From the NCBI GenBank assembly GCA_900317685.1, contig ONHQ01000017.1, forward strand, positions 1-55,484: 55,484 nt of DNA, given 5' to 3'. The notes under the pieces are model-generated. The model did no database searches. It was given only the letters and a program-made list of their open reading frames with translations, and had not been told where the DNA came from. A program made the translations under genes and the position numbers. Position 1 is the first letter of the stretch. The number at the start of each line of letters is the position of its first letter. Shown piece by piece: positions 8,386 to 16,685 of this stretch. The DNA is from an uncultured Prevotella sp. GTDB lineage: Bacteria; Bacteroidota; Bacteroidia; Bacteroidales; Bacteroidaceae.

Positions 8386-10782
8386 CTAATTGACCGTCAC
8401 AGATGCTTTTGCGGTCTTCAGTCCGTTGGACTTGACAGTTAGGTTGGCTTTTCCAGACTTTTTGGCACTTCTCAGTACGATCAGTGCACGACCTTTCCAC
8501 GTCTTATGTTCACAACCTACGTAAGGAGTGACATCTTTGAAGTCTCCATTTCCAAAGGCTGCGATGGTAGCATTTCCGGACACCATGGCTGTCAGCGTGA
8601 CTGCGGCATTGGGGCACAGATTGCCATCTTGGTCAACGATTTCCACCTGAACAAAAGACAGATCCTCCATACCTGCTTCCATCGTCTTATTCTCAACCCT
8701 CAATCGGATGGCAGCAGGATTTCCAGCCGTCTTCAAACGACAACTTTCCATTGTCTTTCCGTCCTTGATGCCCTCTGCCCGAAGTGTGCCTGCAAGATAG
8801 TTCAATGTAAAGGATGCCTTCATCTCTGTGTTGCGCCCTACCTGTTTCTCACCGACGAGTTGGTCATTGAGATAAAGTCTCACAAGAGGATAACGCGAGT
8901 AGACCTCCACCTCTATGGGCTTTCCTTCATGGCCGGGCCACGTCCAGCTCTCCCAAGTCGGCCATACGGCCCAAAGTCCCAAATGGATCTTGCCCGCATA
9001 TCCGTCAGGCTCTTTCACTGCCATATAAAGTTTCTCCTTGTCGTTCCACAGCATATCCCGGTAATGAGAGACAGGCTTTCGCCAGCCAGTGAGATCCATG
9101 TCCCCACAATAAGACGCATGGCACGGCCATAAAGGATTTTGGAAATGTTCTCCGGGCGTTTCTCCTTCATACCAATACCGGCCTATGCCCGACTCTCCAA
9201 GATAGTCGATTCCCGTCCACACGAAATCTCCTATCACATATTGATGGTCGTGAACGGTTACCCAACTATGAAATGCCTCTCTGGGATAGCTTTCCGTTTG
9301 CCACATGATCCTATCTGGTACACGATGATGATCATCGGCATGTTTGTCAATCAGATAGTTATAGCCAACCACATCTAACTGAGCAGCAAGTGGGTCATAG
9401 ATCTCCCAGTCCTTGTCCCATGAGGCAAGAGCCGAAGTGACAGGACGGTCGTCGTACTTATGTACTTCCGCGGACAGTTTGTGTGCCGTCGTCACCACCT
9501 CTATCTTTTTTCTTTCTATCACCTCATTGCCAATACTCCACGCAATGATGGAGGGATGGTTTCGGTCCCGCAACACCATGGCCTCTATGTCTTTCTGCCA
9601 CCACTGGTCAAACAGCCTGGAATAGTCATGCGGCAACTTTTCATCCCTCCACCCGTCAAAGGCTTCGTCAATGACCAGCATCCCTAATCTGTCGCAAGCA
9701 TTGAGAAACGCTTCTGAGGGCGGATTATGAGATGTCCTGATCGCATTAAATCCCGCATCCTTCATCAGTCTCACCTTCCGTTCCTCAGCTCTGTCAAACG
9801 CTGCCGCTCCAAGGATCCCATTGTCATGATGTACACATCCGCCATTAATAGCGATTGTTCGCCCGTTAAGAAAAAAGCCATCGGTAGAGAACTTCAAAGT
9901 GCGTATGCCAAAGGATTGGCTGACCTCGTCGATCACTTTCCCGTCCGACTCTACTGTCACGTCTGCCGTATAAAGATGAGGAGTCGCCAAGTCCCATAGC
10001 TTTGGACGATGAATTTCTATTTGTTGCTCGATGTCACGTGTCTCTCCGGCTTGCATGAACACGTGTGTAGAGACCGCCTCTCTATCGCTTACACGAGTAG
10101 TAACGGACAACTGACGCGCCTGTGCGGCTTCGTTTTGGACCGTCGTCGTCACCACGACCGTAGCCTTGTCCTTGGCCACATGCGGTGTCGCGACATGCAC
10201 GCCATGATTGGCAATATGTAATAGGGGCGTATGTATCAGCCATACATGACGGTAGATGCCGGAACCGGAATACCATCGGCAGTTTTTCTGTTGTGAGTTG
10301 TCTACGCGCACGGCAACCACATTTTGCTTTCCAGCCTTTATGGCTTCTGTGGCATCACAAAAGAAAGAGGTGTAGCCATAGGGATGACCACCGACTTGCT
10401 TTCCATTCAGATAAACGGTGGAATTCATATATATTCCCTCAAAATAGAGCCAAACTTTTTCGCCTTTCATTGAGGTGGGTACCTTGAAAGCCTTGCGGTA
10501 CCATGCAATGCCTGTGGGATAATAGCCACCATCATTTCCTGCCGGTGCATTTTTGTCCGGACGCAGCTCTATGCTCCAGTCATGAGGCAAAGTGACAGTA
10601 CGCCAAGAACCGTCGTTGTATGCTGAAGACGACGCCAGGCTCTGATCGCCCAAATGGAATTTCCAACCGGCATCAAAGCATATCTTTCTATCTATTACAG
10701 GTTTCGATATAGCCGGGGAAACGGCTTCAAAAGCCATGAAAAGACTGATAATCAGTGTAGTGACAATTGTTTTTAAGCGCAT
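8386..10782 (-). CDS. Secreted GH2 beta-galactosidase-type enzyme
   Basis: The 798-residue protein has a signal peptide (to about residue 26), the GH2 sugar-binding jelly roll (about 35-185), an immunoglobulin-like domain (190-295), a TIM barrel (300-600) and C-terminal sandwich domains that include an Ig-like extension. The GH2 acid/base is E420 (WSIGNEVIE) and the nucleophile E497 (MWQTESYPR). The segment IRTSHNPP is the usual GH2 signature. Retaining GH2 enzymes of this layout are mostly beta-galactosidases; beta-glucuronidase or mannosidase activity is less likely but not excluded. It stands alone with its own terminator and no SusC/D pair next to it. Family certain, substrate inferred. 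Confidence 0.88.
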   Translation of the reverse strand: MRLKTIVTTLIISLFMAFEAVSPAISKPVIDRKICFDAGWKFHLGDQSLASSSAYNDGSWRTVTLPHDWSIELRPDKNAPAGNDGGYYPTGIAWYRKAFKVPTSMKGEKVWLYFEGIYMNSTVYLNGKQVGGHPYGYTSFFCDATEAIKAGKQNVVAVRVDNSQQKNCRWYSGSGIYRHVWLIHTPLLHIANHGVHVATPHVAKDKATVVVTTTVQNEAAQARQLSVTTRVSDREAVSTHVFMQAGETRDIEQQIEIHRPKLWDLATPHLYTADVTVESDGKVIDEVSQSFGIRTLKFSTDGFFLNGRTIAINGGCVHHDNGILGAAAFDRAEERKVRLMKDAGFNAIRTSHNPPSEAFLNACDRLGMLVIDEAFDGWRDEKLPHDYSRLFDQWWQKDIEAMVLRDRNHPSIIAWSIGNEVIERKKIEVVTTAHKLSAEVHKYDDRPVTSALASWDKDWEIYDPLAAQLDVVGYNYLIDKHADDHHRVPDRIMWQTESYPREAFHSWVTVHDHQYVIGDFVWTGIDYLGESGIGRYWYEGETPGEHFQNPLWPCHASYCGDMDLTGWRKPVSHYRDMLWNDKEKLYMAVKEPDGYAGKIHLGLWAVWPTWESWTWPGHEGKPIEVEVYSRYPLVRLYLNDQLVGEKQVGRNTEMKASFTLNYLAGTLRAEGIKDGKTMESCRLKTAGNPAAIRLRVENKTMEAGMEDLSFVQVEIVDQDGNLCPNAAVTLTAMVSGNATIAAFGNGDFKDVTPYVGCEHKTWKGRALIVLRSAKKSGKANLTVKSNGLKTAKASVTVN

Positions 10783-10816
10783 ATAGATTGAATTTTAGAT
10801 TCTTCATAAGACGAAA

Positions 10817-10850
10817 TAAGGGACTTTCGAAAGCATTCGAAAGTCCCTTA
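10817..10850 (-). terminator. Terminator of tRNA-Gln
   Basis: A perfect 15-bp inverted repeat (TAAGGGACTTTCGAA / TTCGAAAGTCCCTTA) with a 4-base loop starts 3 bases beyond the tRNA 3' end and is followed by a T-rich stretch on the minus strand. Confidence 0.88.
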
Positions 10851-10853
10851 TCG

Positions 10854-10924
10854 TTGTCGTACGCGGATTCGAACCACGACAAACAGAACCAAAACCTGTT
10901 GTGCTACCATTACACCATACGACA
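10854..10924 (-). tRNA. tRNA-Gln (UUG)
   Basis: A 71-base cloverleaf on the minus strand. The acceptor TGTCGTA pairs with TACGACA, the D-stem is GTG/CAC, the anticodon loop TTTTGGT carries UUG, and the T-arm contains GGTTCGAATCC. CCA is not encoded. It has its own promoter (10935-10966) and a strong terminator. Confidence 0.95.
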
Positions 10925-10934
10925 ATCTTGACTG

Positions 10935-10966
10935 CAAAGATACTGCTTTTTTTGTGTACCACCAAA
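10935..10966 (-). promoter_or_regulatory. Promoter of tRNA-Gln
   Basis: On the minus strand TTTG (10963-10966), a 20-bp spacer and TATCTTTG (10935-10942) lie about 10 bases upstream of the tRNA 5' end. Confidence 0.8.
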
Positions 10967-11011
10967 TTTTCGGGCCGTTTTTATTAAGAATTAGCGGCGC
11001 TAAAATACACA

Positions 11012-11040
11012 TTGCCGCCACCCCAAAAGGGTGACGGCAA
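11012..11040 (-). terminator. Hairpin downstream of the tyrS fragment
   Basis: TTGCCGCCACCC and GGGTGACGGCAA form a nearly perfect 12-bp stem (one mismatch). It follows the tyrS fragment on the minus strand as the intact tyrS is followed by its own terminator. A variant of the AT-rich motif (ATATATATAAGGTGTC, 11043-11058) sits beside it, also on the same side as ATATATA near the intact gene's terminator. Confidence 0.6.
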
Positions 11041-11116
11041 CGATATATATAAGGTGTCGTCCCAACTCTATTGACTGCCGGATGACGGCAATCGAGGAAA
11101 ATGGACTACAGACGCA

Positions 11117-11190
11117 TCACTTCACGGTGATGAGGTAATAGTTCTTCTTGCCACGCTGCACAAGCAGATACTTGCCGTAGATAAGGCCGC
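11117..11190 (-). pseudogene. 3'-end fragment of a second tyrS
   Basis: The minus strand encodes [20 protein letters not shown], then VK and a TGA stop. The intact TyrS at 12735 ends [25 protein letters not shown]. Homology begins near 11190 and nothing upstream encodes the rest of a synthetase. The copies differ at several bases, including the stop codon, so this is either an old displaced end or an end from a related genome. Two genes (lipoprotein and barrel) lie between it and the intact tyrS. Confidence 0.85.
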
Positions 11191-11238
11191 CAATGAAACA
11201 TGGTTAAAAGGACTCAATAGAATCTATAATGATAGAAT

Positions 11239-11793
11239 TTAGTCTAATGAAATTATTTTGTATTTAAGTAAGGCTGCTTCTGGTTTGCAGGGAATATATA
11301 TATCATAATGTGCTCCAGTTAGACTATACTTGACATGAATACAGTAAGTTTGCAATGTGTATGAGTTCTCAGAATCGTCTGATTGTACAGCTCTTGTTCC
11401 TCTCTGTATAGTTTTTATGCTACCCGAATTTGGCAAAAAGCCACATTCGTCATCTATTGCATTGCGATAAATAATATTTGGATTCTCTGGAGTCTTTGCC
11501 ACAATGGTGTACTTGTCGCAGATATAAACGCCTTGTGGAATGTAGAATCTATATGCAGGCCCCAAAGCATACTTAACGTTTTTAAGTTCTACAATTTTCT
11601 TTTCTCCTGTCCAAGTTTGAACGTCACTAACAGATGATGCTCTTGTAAGAGCCTCTGACCACATCATTTCTTTTCTTGCTTTGGAACTCAATGATGATGC
11701 GTCTTCAGAAATTAGAGGATCTTCTGTTGACGAATCACATGATGTGAGGAGCAAAGAACTAGCGAATAGTCCTAAGATAATTTCCTTTTTCAT
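11239..11793 (-). CDS. Hypothetical lipoprotein
   Basis: The 184-residue product has a lipoprotein signal (MKKEIILGLFASSLLLTSC, lipobox Cys at residue 19) followed by a serine- and acid-rich linker (DSSTEDPLISEDASSLSS). The mature part has no recognised domain; it contains YALGPAYRFYIPQGVYICDK and near the end HYDIYIPCKPEAA. It starts 12 bp after the upstream barrel gene, so the two are probably one operon. The coding sequence is visibly richer in A and T than the neighbouring tyrS, consistent with transfer. Function unknown. Confidence 0.6.
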   Translation of the reverse strand: MKKEIILGLFASSLLLTSCDSSTEDPLISEDASSLSSKARKEMMWSEALTRASSVSDVQTWTGEKKIVELKNVKYALGPAYRFYIPQGVYICDKYTIVAKTPENPNIIYRNAIDDECGFLPNSGSIKTIQRGTRAVQSDDSENSYTLQTYCIHVKYSLTGAHYDIYIPCKPEAALLKYKIISLD

Positions 11794-11804
11794 GAAATGA
11801 AATT

Positions 11805-12527
11805 TTATATTGTTATGCCATAGCCCACCAGTACGGTGAGGCCTTTCTGATGCTTACTTTGATTTATATACCTGTATTGCCGGGTAAGGCCAAGGTTATA
11901 CCGTGCGTCAAGTGACAGGTGCCCGAGTCGATAGCATAAGCCAACAGGAATCAACAAGCTCATCTTGTGATAAGCACCTGTCGTGCTTCCGTCAACCTGT
12001 TGGACCCCATTGTCTTTTAGTTTCCACTGCCCGTCGTCCTTATAGTAGTCGTATTGGGTGTTCTTGTTGTTTGCGGATAATAAGGTTTCAATCTGAAGCC
12101 CACCTTTAAAAGCCAGTGAAGAATTGCGCCATGTCTTGATATTTATCATTGCCAAGACAGGAAAGCAGATGGAGTGGAATGTGGTCTTGCTGTTGCGCAT
12201 CACATATTTTACGTCGTCATATTCATCAGTAAAGTCACCCTCGCTTTTTCTCTTGTATGAATAATAAGCTCCAATGCTGATGCCTATATAGCGATTAAAG
12301 TAATGTTCGGCATCGAGTCCGACTTCAAAGCCCATGTTGCCAGATGTTTTACGGTCATGCTTCATTGTGCTGCTTTCATCGAGTCCGGCATTGGTGTTGT
12401 CGTAAAAAGAAACATTGCATCCTATTCTTGGATATATGAACGTTCTCTTTTCGTTTTCTCGTGCCAAGGCAAAAGTGCTGTCTATGATGACGAATAGCGC
12501 AAAAGCAATTAGTCTTTTAATTTCCAT
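11805..12527 (-). CDS. PorT-like outer membrane beta-barrel protein
   Basis: ATG 12527 (MEIKRLIAFALFVIIDSTFA) is preferred over the upstream in-frame ATG at 12560. It begins a signal peptide, and the -7 box at 12549-12556 lies between the two candidates. The 240-residue protein shows repeated amphipathic strands (GISIGAYYSYKRK, LIPVGLCYRLGHLSLDARYN) of the small 8- to 10-strand barrels common in Bacteroidetes, ending VLVGYGITI. It pairs with the lipoprotein downstream. Both lie between the intact tyrS and a tyrS end fragment. Role unknown; surface or envelope function inferred. Confidence 0.65.
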   Translation of the reverse strand: MEIKRLIAFALFVIIDSTFALARENEKRTFIYPRIGCNVSFYDNTNAGLDESSTMKHDRKTSGNMGFEVGLDAEHYFNRYIGISIGAYYSYKRKSEGDFTDEYDDVKYVMRNSKTTFHSICFPVLAMINIKTWRNSSLAFKGGLQIETLLSANNKNTQYDYYKDDGQWKLKDNGVQQVDGSTTGAYHKMSLLIPVGLCYRLGHLSLDARYNLGLTRQYRYINQSKHQKGLTVLVGYGITI

Positions 12528-12548
12528 ATCCACTCGTTTAGTCAAGTA

Positions 12549-12556
12549 CAAAATTA
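12549..12556 (-). promoter_or_regulatory. -7 box upstream of the PorT-like gene
   Basis: TAATTTTG on the minus strand, 22 bases upstream of the chosen start. No clear TTTG -33 element at the usual spacing. Confidence 0.5.
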
Positions 12557-12623
12557 GCATATTTTATTGTAACATTCCTATGAATAATATCTAAATAATA
12601 TTAATTCGGTAAATGTCCGTGCG

Positions 12624-12664
12624 TAAAAAAGCCAGCAACCACCCCTTGAAGGATGGATGCTGGC
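12624..12664 (-). terminator. Terminator of tyrS
   Basis: On the minus strand GCCAGCATCCATCC ... GGGGTGGTTGCTGGC forms a hairpin followed by TTTTTTACG, 70 bases after the tyrS stop codon. Confidence 0.85.
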
Positions 12665-12734
12665 ACATATATAGTATAACAACTGACGATGGCGAACCGA
12701 CAGCCGGAAATACCGATGGAGTAGGGTGGGGGAA

Positions 12735-14033
12735 TTACTTCACTGTGATGAGGTAATAGTTCTTCTTGCCACGCTGGACGAGCAGGTACTTGCCGTCGAT
12801 GAGATCTTCGGCCGTGACGGGCTGGTCGAAGGCGGTAAGTTTCTCCTTGTTCAGGCTCACGCCATTACCCTTGACCATCTTTCGCATCTCGCCCTTGCTG
12901 GGGAAGATGTCCCAACCGTCCTGGCAGAACAGGTCGATGGCTTTTTGTCCGAGCTGATCCTTGCCGAGTTCGTAGTGAGGCACATCCTTGAAGACATCCA
13001 CGAGCGTAGCCTCGTCGAGCTGAGCGAGCTGGTCTTTGGTAGCCTTGCCGAAGAGGATGTTGCTGGCAGCGATAGCCATGTCGAGATCCTCTTTGGAGTG
13101 TACCATCGTGGTGACCTCAGCGGCGAGTCGTTTTTGCAGCACACGGCGGCCTGGATCCTGACGGTGCTCGGCGATGAGTGCGTCGATGGTCTCCTTATCG
13201 AGGTCGGTGAAGATCTTGATATAGCGTTCGGCATCTTCGTCGCTGACGTTGAGCCAGAACTGATAGAAAGCGTATGGTGTGGTGCGGTTTCGGTCGAGCC
13301 AGACGTTGCCGCTCTCGGTCTTTCCGAACTTCTTGCCGTCGGCTTTGGTGATGAGCGGGCAGGTGAGGCAGAAGGCTTCGGCATCGTTGCCGAGCGTGCG
13401 GCGGATGAGCTCTGTACCGGTGGTCATATTGCCCCACTGGTCGTTGCCGCCGAGCTGCAGGCGCACACCATAGTGCTCATACTGATAGAGGAAGTCGTAG
13501 CCTTGGAGCAGCTGATAGGTAAACTCGGTGAAAGACAAGCCGTCGCGGGCCTCTCCGTTGAGACGCTTCTGCACGCTGTCCTTGGCCATCATATAGTTCA
13601 CGGTGATGTGCTTGCCAATGTCGCGCACGAAGTCGAGGAACTTATAGTCCTTCATCCAGTCGTAGTTGTTGACCAACTCAGCCTTGTTGGGCTCATTGCC
13701 GTCGAAGTCGAGGAACTTGCTGACCTGCTTCTTGATGGCCTCCTGATTGTGATAGAGCGTGTCTTGGTCGAGGAGGTTGCGCTCCTGGCTCTTGCCGGAA
13801 GGATCGCCGATCATGCCGGTGGCACCGCCGACGAGCAGATAAGGCTTATGTCCGCAGCGCTGCAGGTGACGCAGCATCATGATGCCGCAAAGGTGTCCGA
13901 TATGCAGAGAGTCGGCAGTAGGGTCGGTACCCAGATATGCCGAAACGAGATGAGTATTGAGATACTCTTCAGTGCCCGGCATGATTTGGGCGAGCATGCC
14001 GCGCCATTTCAGTTCTTCTACGAAGTTTTTCAT
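12735..14033 (-). CDS. tyrS: Tyrosyl-tRNA synthetase
   Basis: The 432-residue class I synthetase charges tRNA-Tyr with tyrosine in the cytosol. The HIGH motif (LHIGHLCG, residues 44-47), the tyrosine-binding GGNDQWGN segment (near 195-202) and the KMSKS-type loop KFGKT (235-239) are visible, and an S4-like RNA-binding domain closes the protein ([19 protein letters not shown]). Length fits the bacterial TyrS family. It is the last gene of the metK-DUF4271-hemD-rnpA-yidD run on the minus strand, 60 bp after yidD. A second copy of its last 24 codons lies at 11117-11190. Confidence 0.97.
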   Translation of the reverse strand: MKNFVEELKWRGMLAQIMPGTEEYLNTHLVSAYLGTDPTADSLHIGHLCGIMMLRHLQRCGHKPYLLVGGATGMIGDPSGKSQERNLLDQDTLYHNQEAIKKQVSKFLDFDGNEPNKAELVNNYDWMKDYKFLDFVRDIGKHITVNYMMAKDSVQKRLNGEARDGLSFTEFTYQLLQGYDFLYQYEHYGVRLQLGGNDQWGNMTTGTELIRRTLGNDAEAFCLTCPLITKADGKKFGKTESGNVWLDRNRTTPYAFYQFWLNVSDEDAERYIKIFTDLDKETIDALIAEHRQDPGRRVLQKRLAAEVTTMVHSKEDLDMAIAASNILFGKATKDQLAQLDEATLVDVFKDVPHYELGKDQLGQKAIDLFCQDGWDIFPSKGEMRKMVKGNGVSLNKEKLTAFDQPVTAEDLIDGKYLLVQRGKKNYYLITVK

Positions 14034-14093
14034 TTTTATATGTTTAAGGGCTCAAAGAGCCGATGATGTCATCAACAACAGATGAAAGGGGAA

Positions 14094-14336
14094 TTATGGC
14101 ACCGGATCGTAGCCGCTGCCACCCCAGGGATTGCAGCGCAGGATGCGCCAGATGGCTAAGAGCAGTCCCTTGACGGGCCCGTGTTTGAGAATAGCCTGGC
14201 GCGCATACTCCGAACAGGTCGGCGTGAAGCGGCACGAAGGTGGCGTGTAGGGCGTGATGAACTTTTGGTAGAACACGATCGGCTGCACCAACAGCCACGC
14301 CAGACCGTGGGAGACGATATGCAACAGTTTCCTCAT
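14094..14336 (-). CDS. yidD: YidD membrane protein insertion efficiency factor
   Basis: The 80-residue protein carries the full YidD signature: an N-terminal amphipathic helix, [20 protein letters not shown], then [20 protein letters not shown] and [14 protein letters not shown]. YidD helps YidC insert proteins into the inner membrane. The ATG at 14336 overlaps the rnpA stop by 4 bp, so the two are translationally coupled, as in many bacteria. Confidence 0.96.
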   Translation of the reverse strand: MRKLLHIVSHGLAWLLVQPIVFYQKFITPYTPPSCRFTPTCSEYARQAILKHGPVKGLLLAIWRILRCNPWGGSGYDPVP

Positions 14337-14788
14337 TCGTCGCTACTCAAAGAGTTTGAGCTCGTCTGCTCCTTGTCAGTTACAGCCATCTTCTCGTGGA
14401 TGCGGGAAAGCAGGCTGACTACGCTTTTGTTGACCGTTGCGGCGGTGGGCATCCGCCGGTCCATCCAGATGAAGGCAATGGCGAGTGGCCATTGGGCGAC
14501 CAGACTTTTGTTGTGGCGGTAAGCCTCCCTGACGAGTCGCTTGATGCGGTTGCGCTTCACAGCCCGCTTGAAGCAGTGCTTGGGCACGCTGATGAGGAAC
14601 TTAGCCTGCGGCCGCTCCGTTTCTTCGTCCTGCTGCGCGTCGCCATCAGTAGTGGGGATCAGCATGTACACAGCCCGGAGTGGGAAGGCAGACATCGAGT
14701 GGCTGTTGCCCTCCTTGAAGAGCGCGTCTATGGCTTTGCGGTGATAGATGCGCTCACTCTTGCTGAGTGTCGGTCGAAACTGTGTCAT
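14333..14788 (-). CDS. rnpA: Ribonuclease P protein component
   Basis: The 151-residue basic protein contains the RNase P protein signature [17 protein letters not shown] (about residues 83-99), plus the N-terminal [20 protein letters not shown] typical of RnpA. It binds RNase P RNA and helps process tRNA 5' ends. It is somewhat longer than the usual 110-120 residues, with an insert rich in Asp, Glu and Gln around residues 50-65. It sits between hemD (9 bp upstream) and yidD (4-bp overlap). Here rnpA-yidD is linked to hemD rather than to rpmH. Confidence 0.95.
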   Translation of the reverse strand: MTQFRPTLSKSERIYHRKAIDALFKEGNSHSMSAFPLRAVYMLIPTTDGDAQQDEETERPQAKFLISVPKHCFKRAVKRNRIKRLVREAYRHNKSLVAQWPLAIAFIWMDRRMPTAATVNKSVVSLLSRIHEKMAVTDKEQTSSNSLSSDE

Positions 14789-14797
14789 GCGTGGGTG

Positions 14798-15553
14798 TTA
14801 GTCCTCGCCGTTCTCCTTTTTCAGGAAAGCCTTGAGTGCGGCGACCATCGAGGGATACTCCTTTGTGCCGGCCATGAGCGAGACGGGCAGTCCGGCCTTC
14901 TCAATGGCCTTGCCCGTAGCGGGACCGAAGGCGCCGAGCTTGAGCGTGCCGTCCTTGACGTTGGGGAAAGACTGTGTGAGATAGTTCACACCAGTAGGTG
15001 TGGAGAAGATCAGCATGTCACAATCGAAATTCTTCACCTCTTCCGGAGTGAAGTTGTTGCTCAGCGTGCGATACATCACACACTCAGTATGGTTGAGTCC
15101 CTTGGCGTCGAGCTTGTTCTTGATATCGTCGTTATGTACACTGCTCAGTGGCACGAGATACTTCTCCTGTTTGTGTTTCATCATCACAGGAATCAGATCA
15201 TCGATCTTGCCGGTATTTCCAAAGAATACTTTTCTCTTGCGATACTGCACGTATTTCTGGATATAGAGGGAAATGGTCTCGGTGACGCAGAAATATTTCA
15301 TGTCTTCCGGAATGGTAAGACGAAGCTCGTTGGCTAACTGGAAAAAGAAGTCAATGGCATGCCGTGAGGTGAAGACGATGGCCGTATGTGAAAGAATGCT
15401 TACTTTCTGCTGGCGAAATTCCTTAGCAGTGAGCCCCTCTACTTTGATGAAGGGGCGAAAGACGATCTCTACCCCGAACTCTTTCTCTATATCGTAATAC
15501 GGGGATTTCTCGCCCGCCGGTTTAGGCAGGGAAATCATGATCTTCTTAATCAT
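14798..15553 (-). CDS. hemD: Uroporphyrinogen-III synthase
   Basis: The 251-residue protein has the two-lobed HemD layout without strong short motifs. Recognisable parts include ILSHTAIVFTSRHAIDFFFQ in the first lobe and FDCDMLIFSTPTGVNYLTQS, then FGPATGKAIEKAGL in the second. It closes hydroxymethylbilane to uroporphyrinogen III in haem and corrin synthesis. It is 6 bp after the DUF4271 gene and 9 bp before rnpA, so it is part of the same operon. Identity rests on overall pattern and on the known hemD/DUF4271 neighbourhood in Bacteroidetes. Confidence 0.88.
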   Translation of the reverse strand: MIKKIMISLPKPAGEKSPYYDIEKEFGVEIVFRPFIKVEGLTAKEFRQQKVSILSHTAIVFTSRHAIDFFFQLANELRLTIPEDMKYFCVTETISLYIQKYVQYRKRKVFFGNTGKIDDLIPVMMKHKQEKYLVPLSSVHNDDIKNKLDAKGLNHTECVMYRTLSNNFTPEEVKNFDCDMLIFSTPTGVNYLTQSFPNVKDGTLKLGAFGPATGKAIEKAGLPVSLMAGTKEYPSMVAALKAFLKKENGED

Positions 15554-15559
15554 TGTGTC

Positions 15560-16585
15560 CTAAAAGTTTATTTTTAAATAATTATCCGTCAACACCAGTA
15601 CACCCCACAGGGAGCCCAGTGGCATGAGTTCAAGTGCACAAAAGTACAAAAAACTTTGCACAAAGACGCTGGTTTTCTGGAAAAATATCAAGTAGGACTT
15701 ATAGAAAGCCAACAATTTAACTAAAATGACGACAATAGCAGTGTAAGCGATGGTCGTTTGGAGCGATAAGTTGAAGTAGACCGACAGCATGACCATCGGG
15801 AAGAGCGCGATGCCCTCAATGGATGAAAGGAAGAGCATGCTCTTGTTCCACTGTTCGTTTTTTTTCTTATCAAAGAAGATCCAGTTCACCACAGCGTACA
15901 GCAGAGCCTTGACACCGAAGTAGAGCAGGAGCACACCAGTGTAGATGCCTACCGTGAGATATTGCGGTACGGTGAAGGATGTGCCCGCATAGTTGCCGGT
16001 ATAGAAGAAAAATACCAATGAGAAGAGCAGGCAGGTTTGCAATAGCAAGAAGAGCTGGAAGCGTAGCTCGCCGCTGGTCTCGGTGATCTCGGTAGTGCCT
16101 TCGCGCTGTGTATAGAAGAAGTTCTTGAATTGTCGGCGGATGAAGCCTCCCGACTGGGCAATGGCGATGAGGGCAAAGACAAAGCAGGCGATGAGCACCG
16201 AAGAGATGAGGTTGTCGTTGGCGATGGAATAGGGCACGGGGTCTCCCGCCACGCCCTGTCGGTAGGTGGCATACTCGGGACGATAGATGGAGTCGGGCTG
16301 CACGAGCGAGTGACTGTAGTATAGCGGCTTGCTCAAGTTCATCTTTCCGAAGCCCGTGGGCTTGGTAGTCGGTGTGCGCAGCGGATTGTGGTAGTGTGCC
16401 CAGTCGACTTGCGGAAACTTATAGTTAGCCCTGATGGCCGAGTCCTGTTGCCACGGTGTCGCGGTCGCGGGCAATGTCTTGATGATATCCCATGGAGAGC
16501 GGTAGCCACTCTGGTGGTGTGTGGCAGTGTGCTGCTTGGCCTGTACGGGTGTGGCTGCTGCCGTAGAATCGCTTTGCTGTATCAT
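15560..16585 (-). CDS. DUF4271 membrane protein
   Basis: The 341-residue protein has a soluble, proline-rich N-terminus (about 120 residues) and then several transmembrane helices: about 128-148 (NLISSVLIACFVFALIAIAQ), 178-196, 208-232, 258-280 and 285-335. The layout and the position directly before hemD fit the Bacteroidetes DUF4271 family. No enzymatic motif is visible. The conserved link with hemD suggests a membrane function tied to porphyrins or envelope, but this is speculation. It lies 100 bp after metK. Confidence 0.8.
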   Translation of the reverse strand: MIQQSDSTAAATPVQAKQHTATHHQSGYRSPWDIIKTLPATATPWQQDSAIRANYKFPQVDWAHYHNPLRTPTTKPTGFGKMNLSKPLYYSHSLVQPDSIYRPEYATYRQGVAGDPVPYSIANDNLISSVLIACFVFALIAIAQSGGFIRRQFKNFFYTQREGTTEITETSGELRFQLFLLLQTCLLFSLVFFFYTGNYAGTSFTVPQYLTVGIYTGVLLLYFGVKALLYAVVNWIFFDKKKNEQWNKSMLFLSSIEGIALFPMVMLSVYFNLSLQTTIAYTAIVVILVKLLAFYKSYLIFFQKTSVFVQSFLYFCALELMPLGSLWGVLVLTDNYLKINF

Positions 16586-16604
16586 TTGCTATATCGAAAA
16601 ATAC

Positions 16605-16628
16605 AAGAGGACGGCCCGTAAGCCGTCC
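16605..16628 (-). terminator. Weak hairpin between metK and the DUF4271 gene
   Basis: GGACGGC and GCCGTCC form a short stem followed on the minus strand by CTCTTGTATTTTTC. It could partly terminate or stabilise the metK transcript. A second GGAG/CTCC hairpin lies just before it. Confidence 0.4.
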
Positions 16629-16685
16629 CTGTGTGGAGTGGCAGGGGCGGAGCAGTGATGATGTCTCCGCCTTCTGCGATGATGG

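Noticed and set aside
12726-14066. 446-codon open frame antisense to tyrS
   Set aside because: Shadow frame over a certain housekeeping gene; no start signal or domain.
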